Source: Verrucomicrobiales bacterium | Lineage (GTDB): Bacteria > Verrucomicrobiota > Verrucomicrobiia > Verrucomicrobiales > DEV007 | Reading direction: 5' to 3' | NCBI GenBank assembly: GCA_029213195.1 | Contig: JARGNI010000036.1 | Location: 1 to 57,868 of the forward strand | Length of the DNA: 57,868 nt | Part shown: positions 7,097-15,843 of the stretch, piece by piece | Layout: each line of letters starts with the position of its first letter | How positions within the stretch are numbered: position 1 is the first letter of the stretch | Program-made: the position numbers and the translations under genes | Notes under the pieces: model-generated | What the model saw: the letters and a program-made list of their open reading frames with translations, nothing else | Databases searched by the model: none | What the model was told of the DNA's origin: nothing

Positions 7097-7990
7097 ATGG
7101 CTATCCTTGTTGACGAAAACACCAAGATCCTGATCCAGGGTATCACCGGCTCCTTTGGCGGACGCCACGCACAACTGAGCCTCGACTACGGCACGCAACT
7201 CGTTGCCGGGGTGACCCCTGGCAAGGGCGGTCAGAAATTCGCGGACACGGTTCCCATCTTCGACACCGTCGGTGACGCGGTTTCCGAAACGGGCGCGACC
7301 GTGAGTGCCATCTTTGTTCCACCTCCCTTTGCAGGCGATGCGATCCTCGAAGCCGTCGACGCAGGCGTCGATCTGGTCGTCGCGATCACCGAAGGAATTC
7401 CCGTCATGGACATGATGAAAGTCCGCGCGGCGATGAAAGACTCGGGCGCCCGTCTCATCGGCCCCAATTGCCCAGGAATCGTGACCCCCGGAACGGGAGA
7501 GAATTCTCACGGTGGCTGCCGAATCGGAATCGCCCCGGGTTACATCCACAAGCGGGGAAAAGTCGGCGTCGTTTCTCGAAGCGGCACCCTGACCTACGAG
7601 GCTGTCTACCAGTTGACCAGCCTGGGACTTGGCCAGAGTACCTGCGTCGGGATCGGAGGCGACCCCATCAACGGGACGTCTCACCTCGACGTTCTCAAGA
7701 TGTTCAATGACGATCCTGAAACCGAAGCCATCATCATGATCGGTGAAATCGGTGGAACCGCGGAAGAAGAAGCAGCCGAGTGGGCCAAGGAGAATTGTGA
7801 CAAGCCGATTGCCGGTTTCATCGCTGGAGCGACAGCGCCTCCGGGACGTCGCATGGGTCACGCCGGAGCGATTGTTTCCGGTGGAAAAGGCACCGCCGAA
7901 GCGAAAATCGCTGCGATGCGCGATGCGGGCATCGAGGTTGCAGAAAACCCCTCGGACATGGGAGACGCCCTCGTCCGGGCCATGGGCTGA
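7097..7990 (+). CDS. sucD: Succinyl-CoA synthetase alpha subunit
   Basis: This 297-residue alpha subunit binds CoA and carries the phosphohistidine. The N-terminal CoA-binding Rossmann motif GITGSFGG (about 15-22), GPNCPG at 122-127 and H255 in MGHAGAIV, the phosphorylated histidine, are visible. Length is normal. Start [10 protein letters not shown] is standard. The upstream gap to sucC is filled by the four-helix-bundle cassette, so translational coupling to sucC has been lost. Citrate synthase follows 91 bp downstream, suggesting a small TCA operon. Confidence 0.96.
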   Translation: MAILVDENTKILIQGITGSFGGRHAQLSLDYGTQLVAGVTPGKGGQKFADTVPIFDTVGDAVSETGATVSAIFVPPPFAGDAILEAVDAGVDLVVAITEGIPVMDMMKVRAAMKDSGARLIGPNCPGIVTPGTGENSHGGCRIGIAPGYIHKRGKVGVVSRSGTLTYEAVYQLTSLGLGQSTCVGIGGDPINGTSHLDVLKMFNDDPETEAIIMIGEIGGTAEEEAAEWAKENCDKPIAGFIAGATAPPGRRMGHAGAIVSGGKGTAEAKIAAMRDAGIEVAENPSDMGDALVRAMG

Positions 7991-8081
7991 TCAGAAAAGC
8001 CCTTCCGAATCGATACCGGAATCGCGGAATTCCGCATCTCGGGTTGATTTTGCTGATCGTATTTGTTTAGAAAGAGTAATC

Positions 8082-9218
8082 ATGTCGGAGAAACCGGAAT
8101 ACGCCAAAGGACTCGCAGGAGTCATCGCCAACGAGTCATGCCTCAGTGACGTCCAGGGACAGGAGGGAATCCTTCGCTACCTGGGTTACAACATCGATGA
8201 CCTGGTCGAGAACTGCACGTTCGAGGAAGTCATGTTTCTCCTCCATCGTCGGAAGCTCCCCACCCAGGCAGAACTCGATGAGTTCACGAAGAAACTCCGC
8301 TCCGAGCGCCACCTGCCCGACGGAGTCATCGACTTCATCAAGGCAGCACCGAAGGATGCCCTTCCCATGGAAGTTCTTCGGACGGGAGTGAGCATGCTCG
8401 GCCTCTACGACAATCGTGGTCACGACCAGGACTACGAACTCAACGAGGAGCGTGCCATCGCGATCTGTGCCCAGATGCCGCTCATTGTTGCCTACTACCA
8501 TCGCGCACGCCAGGGCCTCGACCTTCCGCCTGTCCGCGAAGATCTTTCCGAAGCAGCCCACTTTCTCTACCTCATCAACGGAGAAGAACCGGGAGCGGAA
8601 GCGACGAAGACCCTCGATGTCGCTTACATCATTCATGCCGACCACGGGATGAATGCATCGACCTTTAGTTCCCGTGTCACCGTCGCCACACTCTCCGATA
8701 TGTATTCCGCAATCACATCGGCGATCGGAACTCTCAAAGGACCTCTTCACGGAGGGGCGAATGAGGGAGTCATTCACATGCTCCAGGAAATCGGCGACCT
8801 CGACAAAGTCGACGCTTACGTCGAAGACTGCCTGGCCAATAAAAAGAAGATCATGGGAATCGGACACCGCGTCTATCGCGTCCTCGATCCTCGTGCTCCT
8901 CATCTTCGGAAGATGGCCATCAAGCTTACGGAAGAGCTCGGCGAAACGAAATGGATCAAGATGTCCGAACGTATCGCAGAGATCATGCGCGAGCGTAAGG
9001 GGCTCAATGCAAATGTCGACTTCTACTCGGCAACGGTCTATTACTCCCTCGGCATTCCAACCGACCTTTTCACGCCGATCTTTGCGATCTCTCGAGCCGC
9101 AGGATGGACCGCTCAGGTCCTGGAGCAGCTGGAAGACAATCGCCTCTACCGTCCGCTCACGCTTTACACTGGGCCGCACGAAGATCAGCCGATCAGTCCG
9201 ATCGGGGATCGAGGTTGA
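8082..9218 (+). CDS. gltA: Citrate synthase
   Basis: This 378-residue enzyme condenses acetyl-CoA with oxaloacetate. The catalytic histidines are H223 in GPLHGGANEG and H262 in MGIGHRVYR, and the aspartate lies in NANVDFYSA. The length fits the shorter Gram-positive/archaeal-type citrate synthases (about 370-380) and not the NADH-sensitive type of enterobacteria. Start MSEKPEYAKG has an AAGAG-like ribosome site; the open frame extends far upstream inside sucD but has no homologous character. It could be a methylcitrate synthase in principle, but the context with sucCD favours citrate synthase. Confidence 0.93.
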   Translation: MSEKPEYAKGLAGVIANESCLSDVQGQEGILRYLGYNIDDLVENCTFEEVMFLLHRRKLPTQAELDEFTKKLRSERHLPDGVIDFIKAAPKDALPMEVLRTGVSMLGLYDNRGHDQDYELNEERAIAICAQMPLIVAYYHRARQGLDLPPVREDLSEAAHFLYLINGEEPGAEATKTLDVAYIIHADHGMNASTFSSRVTVATLSDMYSAITSAIGTLKGPLHGGANEGVIHMLQEIGDLDKVDAYVEDCLANKKKIMGIGHRVYRVLDPRAPHLRKMAIKLTEELGETKWIKMSERIAEIMRERKGLNANVDFYSATVYYSLGIPTDLFTPIFAISRAAGWTAQVLEQLEDNRLYRPLTLYTGPHEDQPISPIGDRG

Positions 9219-9301
9219 TTCGGACTCGTTGCTGATCGGAATCGCTACTCAGGTGAGATTTTGTTCACTTGAGGCGATTGGGGTGGGGCGTAGAATGGGG
9301 A

Positions 9302-9739
9302 ATGGATGCCCCACCGGTCACTGTCTCGATTTCCCTCACCGTGAGCGACGGCCATCGCGCCCTCGACTTCTACCGTGACGCTTTCGGTGCCAAGGAGGAA
9401 TTCCGCATGGACACTCCGGACGGAGGCATCGGACATGCCGAGTTTCTGATTGGTGAATCACGAATTTTTCTGTCCGAGGAGTCCGAGGATTGGAATGCCT
9501 ACGCCATGCCCGAGGGGACCATGGCCTCTTGCCTGTTCAGCGTCATGACCTCCGACTGCGACGGTTCCATGGAAAAGGCGGAGAAAGCCGGGGCCAGGAT
9601 CCTTTCCCCGGCCGCTGATCAATTCTGGGGTGCCCGCTCCGGGGTCATCCTCGATCCCTTCGGTTATCGCTGGTCGTTCGTGCAACCCACCGAGAAGCTG
9701 ACCGCGGAAGAAGTCCGAAAGAGAGCGGAACAGCTCTGA
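9302..9739 (+). CDS. VOC (glyoxalase/PhnB-like) family protein
   Basis: This 145-residue single-unit vicinal-oxygen-chelate fold protein contains the paired VSISLTVSDGHRALDFYRDAF opening (about 5-24) and the closing DPFGYRWSFVQP motif shared by PhnB-like proteins. Members include dioxygenases, resistance proteins and enzymes of unknown substrate; no substrate can be assigned. The start was set at ATG 9302; an upstream in-frame TTG is possible. It is followed by the tRNA-Phe region on the opposite strand. It is probably monocistronic. Confidence 0.82.
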   Translation: MDAPPVTVSISLTVSDGHRALDFYRDAFGAKEEFRMDTPDGGIGHAEFLIGESRIFLSEESEDWNAYAMPEGTMASCLFSVMTSDCDGSMEKAEKAGARILSPAADQFWGARSGVILDPFGYRWSFVQPTEKLTAEEVRKRAEQL

Positions 9740-9768
9740 AAAGAAAAACGACGCCGAAAGGCGCCGTT
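9740..9768 (-). terminator. Rho-independent terminator downstream of tRNA-Phe
   Basis: On the minus strand AACGGCGCC-TTTC-GGCGTCGTT (9768 to 9747, one G-U pair) is followed by TTTTCTT. It lies 14 bp beyond the 3' end of tRNA-Phe and just past the VOC stop on the other strand. Confidence 0.75.
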
Positions 9769-9781
9769 GGGAAGTGGAAAG

Positions 9782-9854
<73 letters not shown>

Positions 9855-9960
9855 ATTCCACCCATTGCGACCTCCGAAAATCGGAAAATCGCGGGGAGGA
9901 AAGTAATACCAGTCAAAATCGGAAAAACAACCGGAAAATGACAGGTTTTGAGGAAGTAGC

Positions 9961-10698
9961 CTAGAGCGGCTTTACCGCGAAGCGTTCGTAATGAACTTCG
10001 CTATCGGGATCGTGGGCCTGAATGCCGAAGGTGCCGCTGTCCAACTTGCGGCCTGGAGATTTCTCGATCCCGGGACCACCGTCCGGCTCCGTGTATTCGA
10101 CCGTCGTTTCCCCGTTCACCTGGATGGTAATCTGCTTGCCCTTCACGATGATGTCGTAGTCGAACCACTCCCCATCCGTGCTGGGCGCGGCCTCCCGCTT
10201 CTCGTGATCTCCTCCTTTCGGAGGTTCCTGACCTTCCTTGAGAACGATGATGTTCTTTACCCCGTAAAGGCTCCCCGTTTTCTTGGGATCCTTGTGGGTG
10301 GAATTGACCTGGCACTCATATCCCTTGGAGGGCCATCCCTCGTCCTGGTATTCGGTGTGAAAATAGACACCGCTGTTGGCATTGGGAAAAGTCTTGGCGC
10401 GAACCTTGAGATGGAAATCTTTGAAATTGGCTCCCTCGACCTCGCCAGCATAAAAGAGATGGCTCTTCCCGCCTTTGACGATGAGCTTGCCATCCGCGAT
10501 CGAAAACGATTCTGGATTCTCCTTCGATGCGGTCCAACCGTCGAGATTCTCACCGTTGAGCAGTTCGACAAATCCGTCGCCTTCCGCGGCCGGTGCCTCG
10601 GGTGCTTTGGTTTCCTCGGAGGGTTGCTCGTCGGTGCAGGCGGCTCCGAGTCCGGCCGCAAGCAGGAGGCTGAGGTAAAAGGGGGCTTTCTCTTTCAT
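9961..10698 (-). CDS. DUF1080 (3-keto-disaccharide hydrolase family) secreted protein
   Basis: This 245-residue exported protein has an N-terminal hydrophobic signal (about 6-20) ending in GLGAAC, a weak lipobox, then an acidic Pro/Ala-rich linker. The rest is one DUF1080 jelly-roll domain with the typical FVELLNGENLDGW opening, SGVYFHTEYQ, a GEWFDYDIIVKG segment and the closing SGTFGIQAHDPDSEVHYER. Family members are abundant in Verrucomicrobiota and Planctomycetota and include 3-keto-glycoside hydrolases; the exact substrate is unknown. Start MKEKAPFYLS was chosen because it begins the signal sequence. It is divergent from hom. Confidence 0.88.
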   Translation of the reverse strand: MKEKAPFYLSLLLAAGLGAACTDEQPSEETKAPEAPAAEGDGFVELLNGENLDGWTASKENPESFSIADGKLIVKGGKSHLFYAGEVEGANFKDFHLKVRAKTFPNANSGVYFHTEYQDEGWPSKGYECQVNSTHKDPKKTGSLYGVKNIIVLKEGQEPPKGGDHEKREAAPSTDGEWFDYDIIVKGKQITIQVNGETTVEYTEPDGGPGIEKSPGRKLDSGTFGIQAHDPDSEVHYERFAVKPL

Positions 10699-10827
10699 GG
10701 CTTTCAGTAGAATCTCGGTCGACGAGGTTGCAAGAGGGAATCGTGGTCGCGTTTGCGGATCACGGGAACGTCGAATCATTCAAATATCCGTTTGCGGAAA
10801 AGCCTCCTACGAACTTCTTTTGCAGTC

Positions 10828-12129
10828 ATGTCGGCCCCCTCCTTACAGATCGGTCTCGCGGGCTTCGGTAACGTTGGTGCCGGAGTCTACAAGAACATCC
10901 AGAAGAACTCACATCTCCTTCTAGAGAGGTCAGGACGCGACCTGGTCGTTCGTCGGATCGCGGTCCGGGATCCCGCCAAAGCACGCGAGGTGAAACTCCC
11001 TCCCGAGCTAGTGACAACGAATCTCGACGATCTCGTTCTCGATCCCGAGATCGACATGATCATTGAACTGATCGGCGGGATCGATCGTGCCTTTGCCTTT
11101 GTGAAGGCAGCACTGGAGAACGGCAAGGCAGTCGTCACCGGGAATAAGGCTCTTCTCGCCGAGCGAGGTCAGGAACTTTTCGCCATCGCGGAAGAACATG
11201 GTCGTCCCATCTACTACGAAGCGGCCGTGGCCGGCGGGATCCCCATCATCAAGACCGTCCAGGAATCGCTGATCGGTAATCACATTCAGTCCGTGGTCGG
11301 AATCATCAACGGTACCTGCAACTACATCCTCACCCGGATGACGGAGGCCAACCTTCGATATGAAGAGGCTCTCGAGGAAGCACAGAAACTCGGGTACGCC
11401 GAGGCCGATCCGACTCTCGATGTGAACGGTTGGGATGCCGCCCACAAGGCCATCATCCTCGCTTCGCTGAGCTACGGTTGCTGGGTCCCCTGCGACAAGA
11501 TCTATGTGGAAGGAGTCGAGAGTGTCCGTGCAGAGGACATCGCCTTCGCGGACAAGCTCGGATATACCATCAAACTTCTCGGAGTCATCAAGCTCCATGA
11601 AGAATCCAAGGCAATCGAAGTTCGCGTGCAGCCTTCTCTCGTCGCCAAGGATCACATTCTTTCCTCGGTCAAAGGGGTCTTCAATGCAATCCTCGTGCAA
11701 GGCGACGTCGTCGGGGAGACGCTTTTCTACGGGTCGGGCGCCGGACAGGATCCGACCTCCAGCTCCGTGATCGCCGACATCGCCGATGCCGCGGCGAATA
11801 TCGATGCGCGCGACGGATCCGGTTTCATTACTCACGGACTGTATGGAAAACCGCTCCCGATTGAAGAGAGCGTTTCCAAATACTATCTCCGCGTCGAGGC
11901 CGAAGACCGGCCGGGTGTTCTCGCAAGAATCGCAACGGTCCTGGGGGATCACGGCATCGGAATCCTCTCGCTGATTCAGCCTGAAGACCACAACGAAGAA
12001 TATGCCCCCATCGTGCTGATGCTTCATTTCGCGCCTTTCGGCAGAGTTCGCGAAGCTCTCAAAGTCATCCGCGCCATGGATTGCATTCGTGACGAGCCGG
12101 CCCTGCTTCGAGTCGAGGATCTCGGCTGA
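10828..12129 (+). CDS. hom: Homoserine dehydrogenase
   Basis: This 433-residue monofunctional enzyme reduces aspartate semialdehyde to homoserine in the threonine/methionine pathway. An N-terminal NAD(P)-binding GLAGFGNVGAG (9-19), the catalytic-domain stretch NGTCNYILTRM with EADPTLDVNGWDAAHK, and a C-terminal ACT domain starting YYLRVEAEDRPGVLARIA are present. The ACT domain suggests feedback control by threonine. No aspartokinase domain is fused. Start MSAPSLQIG was chosen where homology begins. thrC follows 64 bp downstream in the same direction, so they form a threonine pair lacking thrB in this window. Confidence 0.96.
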   Translation: MSAPSLQIGLAGFGNVGAGVYKNIQKNSHLLLERSGRDLVVRRIAVRDPAKAREVKLPPELVTTNLDDLVLDPEIDMIIELIGGIDRAFAFVKAALENGKAVVTGNKALLAERGQELFAIAEEHGRPIYYEAAVAGGIPIIKTVQESLIGNHIQSVVGIINGTCNYILTRMTEANLRYEEALEEAQKLGYAEADPTLDVNGWDAAHKAIILASLSYGCWVPCDKIYVEGVESVRAEDIAFADKLGYTIKLLGVIKLHEESKAIEVRVQPSLVAKDHILSSVKGVFNAILVQGDVVGETLFYGSGAGQDPTSSSVIADIADAAANIDARDGSGFITHGLYGKPLPIEESVSKYYLRVEAEDRPGVLARIATVLGDHGIGILSLIQPEDHNEEYAPIVLMLHFAPFGRVREALKVIRAMDCIRDEPALLRVEDLG

Positions 12130-12193
12130 GCTTCGTTTTCGATCAAAAGATCATTTCTCGTTTTCATCATTCAAAAAGCCCTTACGCTACCTC

Positions 12194-13552
12194 ATGCAAT
12201 TTGTCTCGACACGTGGAGGAACCGAACCGGTCGGTTTTTATGAAGCTTTTTCCCAAGGCCTCGCACCCGACGGCGGCCTCTATGTTCCCAAAAACCTTCC
12301 CCTGCTTCCCAGCGATCTCCTGATCGACGATGCCCTGCCCTATCCAGCCTTGGCCTGGGACTTTCTTGGGCTTTTCAACGACGATCACGATCCCGATCAC
12401 CTCATTGAGCTTGTCGACAAGAGCTACGGCGACTTCAGCGACACGATGAGCGCGCCCCTGCAGCAGGTCGGAGAAAACATCTTCGTTCTCGAGCTCTTCC
12501 ATGGTCCCACGCTTTCCTTCAAGGATTTTGGCCTCCAGTTGATCGGAAACCTCTTCGAGGAGCAGATCGAGAGAACGGGAGAAACCATCAATGTCCTCGG
12601 GGCAACCTCCGGTGACACCGGTTCTGCCGCGATTCACGGTCTCGCCGGGAAGAAAGGCGTGAATGCCTTTGTTCTCTACCCGAAGGGCCGGATCTCTCCC
12701 TTGCAGGAGCGGCAAATGACCTGCACCGGAGCCGACAATATCTTCCCCATTCCCATCGACGGAACCTTCGATGATGCCCAGGCCATCGTGAAGGAGCTGA
12801 TGGGCGATCTCAAGACCAAGGAGGATCTTCGCCTCTCCGCGATCAATTCGATCAACATCGTTCGAGTGCTGGCCCAGGCCGTCTACTACGTGCACGCCTA
12901 TATGCAACTCCCCCCGGAGAGCCGGGACGATGTGAACTTCGTCGTTCCAACAGGAAACTTCGGGAACATCTTTGCGGGCTGGATGGTTCACCAGATGGGT
13001 CTCCCGGTAGATCAGTTCGTCATCGCCACCAACCAGAACGATATTCTCTACCGTCTCTTCAATACCGGGAAGTATGCTCCCGAGAAGGTCCACCCGAGTC
13101 ATGCGCCAAGCATGGACATCCAGGTGGCTTCCAACTTCGAGAGGTTTCTCTACTACCACAACGAGAAGAACGCCGATGCCACTCTTTCCCAGATGGCTGA
13201 GTTTCAGGCCAATGGAGCCATCGAGATCGCAAATTTCAACGCGAGCAACTTCCGGGCAACCCGTACCGACGACAAGCAGATCCTCGAGAACATTCGCGAC
13301 GTGAAAGAGTGCTTCGACTACGTCGTCGATCCTCATACCGCCTGCGGCTTTCAGGATATCGACGAGGACAAGACCCATGTGGTCCTCGCCACCGCGCATC
13401 CCGCGAAGTTCCCCGAGATCATGAAGAAGGCGATCGGTACCGTGCCAACCGACGATTCGCTGGAGGCGCTCAAGAAGAAGAAGCAGGTGAACTACCCCGT
13501 CGAGGCAACTCCCGAAGCGGTGAAGGCCTTCATCACGGAGCACTCCGCTTAG
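12194..13552 (+). CDS. thrC: Threonine synthase
   Basis: This 452-residue PLP enzyme converts O-phosphohomoserine to threonine. It has the N-terminal MQFVSTRG followed by APDGGLYVP of the long (fungal/E. coli-like) subfamily, the PLP lysine K110 in LSFKDFG, the GATSGDTGSAA phosphate loop and VVPTGNFGN. Length matches the long class. Start MQFVSTRG is strongly conserved; the upstream in-frame extension overlaps the hom 3' end and is not credible. A perfect hairpin (13568-13588) follows the stop and separates it from a convergent gene. Confidence 0.96.
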   Translation: MQFVSTRGGTEPVGFYEAFSQGLAPDGGLYVPKNLPLLPSDLLIDDALPYPALAWDFLGLFNDDHDPDHLIELVDKSYGDFSDTMSAPLQQVGENIFVLELFHGPTLSFKDFGLQLIGNLFEEQIERTGETINVLGATSGDTGSAAIHGLAGKKGVNAFVLYPKGRISPLQERQMTCTGADNIFPIPIDGTFDDAQAIVKELMGDLKTKEDLRLSAINSINIVRVLAQAVYYVHAYMQLPPESRDDVNFVVPTGNFGNIFAGWMVHQMGLPVDQFVIATNQNDILYRLFNTGKYAPEKVHPSHAPSMDIQVASNFERFLYYHNEKNADATLSQMAEFQANGAIEIANFNASNFRATRTDDKQILENIRDVKECFDYVVDPHTACGFQDIDEDKTHVVLATAHPAKFPEIMKKAIGTVPTDDSLEALKKKKQVNYPVEATPEAVKAFITEHSA

Positions 13553-13567
13553 GATCTCCTCTGCCAA

Positions 13568-13588
13568 GGCCACCGGAACCCGGTGGCC
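13568..13588. terminator. Hairpin between convergent thrC and a membrane-protein gene
   Basis: GGCCACCGG-AAC-CCGGTGGCC is a perfect 9-bp stem with a 3-nt loop, 16 bp after the thrC stop and 10 bp from the stop of the convergent gene. No T tract follows on either side, so it may act as a transcript-end stabiliser or a factor-assisted terminator. Confidence 0.6.
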
Positions 13589-13597
13589 CGATCTTAC

Positions 13598-14578
13598 CTA
13601 CTCTTGCCTACCGCCTGAGCTTGGAATCTTCTTGGGTGTCTCGGGGGGAGCTTTCGGTGTTGCGGCCTGCTCTTCCAATAAGAGTCGAGGTTGTCGCATC
13701 TCAGTGGATCGCTGAAAAGGAAAGGCAATCCCGATCCATGCGAGGAGCAGCAAGGCAGCTGCTCCCAGGGCGCCTTTCGGGGCATCCCCCTTCTTCCAGG
13801 TAAAGAATCCCCGCCCTCTTTGCTCCTTACCCATGGGGCAACAAATGCCTACCAGTGCCACGATTCCGATCCAGAACGAAGCTACGATGATCATGTCGTA
13901 GGCAGCACTCTTGAATTCCTGAGTCGGCGTGAGTTCGGCTCCACCCATGATCCCGACGACATCGAGGGATTTCACGATCGAGGCGAAGAACGTGATGACG
14001 GCGAGCGGAAACATCACCCCAAAAATGATCTTCCAGACCGGTGCCTTGGTAATGACCTGAACCAACCGGATCGTCAACACCACTCGCCAGAGAGAAACGA
14101 TAGCAAGAAGTAGGATGTTTCCCTGCGCGCTGCGCAATGGATCCGAATCGAAAAACTGCTCGATGGGGATGGCATAGAGCCATGCGATCGGTGCCGTCAT
14201 GAGAAAGGCACCATAGAACGAGGCATACTGAGCAAAGAAATTTGGAGTTCTCTTCCCCGAGAACGCGAGAATGGACAGGAAAACGAAAAAGAATACGAGA
14301 AGTGAACTCACCACTGCGACGAGAAACGGCGCCCAGATCCATTTCGTGACCGAATGCAGCTCATGAAGGTCGTAGTGTCGTGCGATCCCTGCTGTCCAGA
14401 CAAAAAACATTCCGATGAGGAGAGACCAGGGAGAGTGAACCACCCGGCGTATTGACTCGCGATCTCCGAGAAGAAAAAGGAAAAGGTCACGAATTCGGAT
14501 GGGACCGACGTCTTCTGGTCCGACGTCTTCTGCCTTTTCTGATTCGGGTTTTTCAGAAAGGGGTGCCTCTTCACTCAT
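13598..14578 (-). CDS. Multi-pass membrane protein of unknown function
   Basis: This 326-residue protein starts with an acidic cytoplasmic-looking tail containing a doubled EDVGP (19-28), then IRIRDLFLFLLGDRESIRRVV. Roughly six or seven hydrophobic segments follow, including LLIGMFFVWTAGIA, VVSSLLVFFFVFLSILAF, NILLLAIVSLWRVVLTI, MFPLAVITFFASIV and IIVASFWIGIVALVGICC. A Pro/Lys/Gln-rich cytoplasmic tail closes the protein. The overall arrangement recalls Yip1-like membrane domains, but this is not secure. It converges on thrC, with only a hairpin between them. No neighbour suggests a role. Confidence 0.75.
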   Translation of the reverse strand: MSEEAPLSEKPESEKAEDVGPEDVGPIRIRDLFLFLLGDRESIRRVVHSPWSLLIGMFFVWTAGIARHYDLHELHSVTKWIWAPFLVAVVSSLLVFFFVFLSILAFSGKRTPNFFAQYASFYGAFLMTAPIAWLYAIPIEQFFDSDPLRSAQGNILLLAIVSLWRVVLTIRLVQVITKAPVWKIIFGVMFPLAVITFFASIVKSLDVVGIMGGAELTPTQEFKSAAYDMIIVASFWIGIVALVGICCPMGKEQRGRGFFTWKKGDAPKGALGAAALLLLAWIGIAFPFQRSTEMRQPRLLLEEQAATPKAPPETPKKIPSSGGRQE

Positions 14579-15432
14579 GCTGCTTCGCGTTGTCGGTCTA
14601 GGATTCGGTTTTGGAGATGATCAAAATTGCGCCGCCGCGTCGGTGTAGATTCGCGACACCCGGTATCCGTTTCCTTCACTTGCAGGGAATCGAGTTCGCA
14701 GCCGGGATCGAGGAGCGTGCAATGCTCCGTTGCATCGACGAAGAGAATACTCACGGCCTCCCAGACCCAAGTAACGGAAACCGACCCTTCGGAGACTCGA
14801 TTCGTCTACACTGAGAACCCCGATCGCGTGAAAGCCGATTTGCATGAACGCAGTAGACCGGATTCCCATGACCGGTTCGAGCAAAATCGAGTCTTCTCCT
14901 CCGGTGAAAAGAACAATACGAGATCTGTCTAGACACCAAGGAGACATCGGCTCCTTGTCACCCGGCTTTTCGAAACGGGTGTGAATGAAACCGAAGGACG
15001 AGAATGGCGCTGCCAAGCGCGAGGGAAGGGAATCCCCAGCTCGGCCCTTTCGGCCGAATGGAGCTGTAGCCGGAACGCCGGCCCCCGGTCGCTGCGAGGC
15101 CGGGGAGGAAGCGTGGTGTTTCCCAACAAGACGCGTCCTTCCGGAATCGTTGCCGCTTCCGCTACAGAGACGTAGCCGCCTTCGCAAGAAGGTGGACTCG
15201 ACACGCAAGGCACGCTGATCTTCCACGTTCTCTCGAGCGCGGCTACGCCCCAAGGCAGCCGCTTCCGTGGGCTCCCGGAGTCGGGGGAACCTTTGACTCG
15301 AACAGGAGGATTTTCCTGGATACACTGCCCGCGTTTCCCAAACCCCTTGCATGCCAGAAACCAACACCGCCACACCCCTCTTCCGGCTCGGCTCGATCGG
15401 CGCGAAAGGGGCCCGTCATCACGGTTTGCCTA
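14579..15432. other. Long non-coding interval with REP-like hairpins
   Basis: About 850 bp lack a convincing gene. Open frames here have no domain, are rich in Arg/Ser/Pro and run across repeats. 15066-15100 contains a GTAG followed by a CCGG-rich imperfect palindrome, and 15142-15195 is a clear inverted REP doublet. The 5' half (14600-14940) shows no recognisable structure; a decayed gene cannot be excluded. Confidence 0.6.
15142..15195. repeat. Inverted REP doublet (GTAG type)
   Basis: Two 24-nt hairpin units stand back to back with a 6-bp spacer. The minus-strand unit (15165 to 15142) has head GTAG, stem CGGAAGCG with CGATTCCG, loop GCAA. The plus-strand unit (15172-15195) has head GTAG, stem CCGCCTTC with GAAGGTGG, loop GCAA. 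Geometry is identical to 53307-53365. Confidence 0.75.
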
Positions 15433-15756
15433 TTGATGTTCGCTTCGGCGCCTCTTGCTTTGAGCGTATTCCTTGCCGTCGTCTATGCCGTGGTCCCGCT
15501 TTCGATCTGGCGACGGAAAAGGAGCCTTCGTTGGCGCATTCCCATCGGGATCACTTTCGTTTTCGGCTATGGATGGATAATTCTTGGATTCGTTTTCGCC
15601 TTTCCATCCACCGGGGGCCTCGAATCGCAAATGCCGTGGTACATTCCGCTCTTCTTCAGCCTGACTGCGGGATTCTTCTTCCTACCGCTAGCCGCGATCG
15701 GAAGTATCACGATGCTTCGAGAACGTCTCGAAACTCGTTCCCAGCAGAATTCCTAG
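15433..15756 (+). CDS. Small membrane protein, hypothetical, start uncertain
   Basis: This frame of about 107 residues has three clear hydrophobic segments: APLALSVFLAVVYAVVPLSI, IPIGITFVFGYGWIILGF, and WYIPLFFSLTAGFFFLPLAA. They are separated by charged turns (RRKRSLRWR; LRERLETRSQQ), a pattern unlike the noise frames around it. The first membrane segment seems to begin a few residues before the ATG (VITVCLLMFAS), so the true start may be a non-ATG codon upstream; an AGGAGG at 15303-15308 is in the right area. It is followed at once by the recA terminator. No family was recognised. Confidence 0.5.
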   Translation: MMFASAPLALSVFLAVVYAVVPLSIWRRKRSLRWRIPIGITFVFGYGWIILGFVFAFPSTGGLESQMPWYIPLFFSLTAGFFFLPLAAIGSITMLRERLETRSQQNS

Positions 15757-15767
15757 TCCCCAAAAAC

Positions 15768-15799
15768 AAAAGAATCGGATCGAAGGATCCGATTCTTTT
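15768..15799. terminator. Bidirectional terminator between the small membrane gene and recA
   Basis: AAAAGAATCGGATC (15768-15781) pairs perfectly with GATCCGATTCTTTT (15786-15799) around a GAAG loop. On the minus strand the stem runs into TTTTGTTTTTG, a good U tract for recA; on the plus strand it ends the short upstream gene. Confidence 0.85.
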
Positions 15800-15843
15800 C
15801 ACTTCTCTTCCGGTAACAGGAAGAGATCGTCTGTTTGCCCGAA

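Noticed and set aside
9248-9272. CTCAGGTGA...TCACTTGAG inverted pair after citrate synthase as a terminator
   Set aside because: One mismatch and no T-tract; too weak to call.
10699-10827. Threonine or SAM riboswitch/attenuator before hom
   Set aside because: No Thr/Ile-rich leader ORF, no SAM-aptamer core and no terminator hairpin in the 129-bp leader.
14621-15373. Minus-strand ORF of 250 codons
   Set aside because: It runs across REP hairpins, is Arg/Ser/Pro-rich and shows no domain; treated as non-coding.
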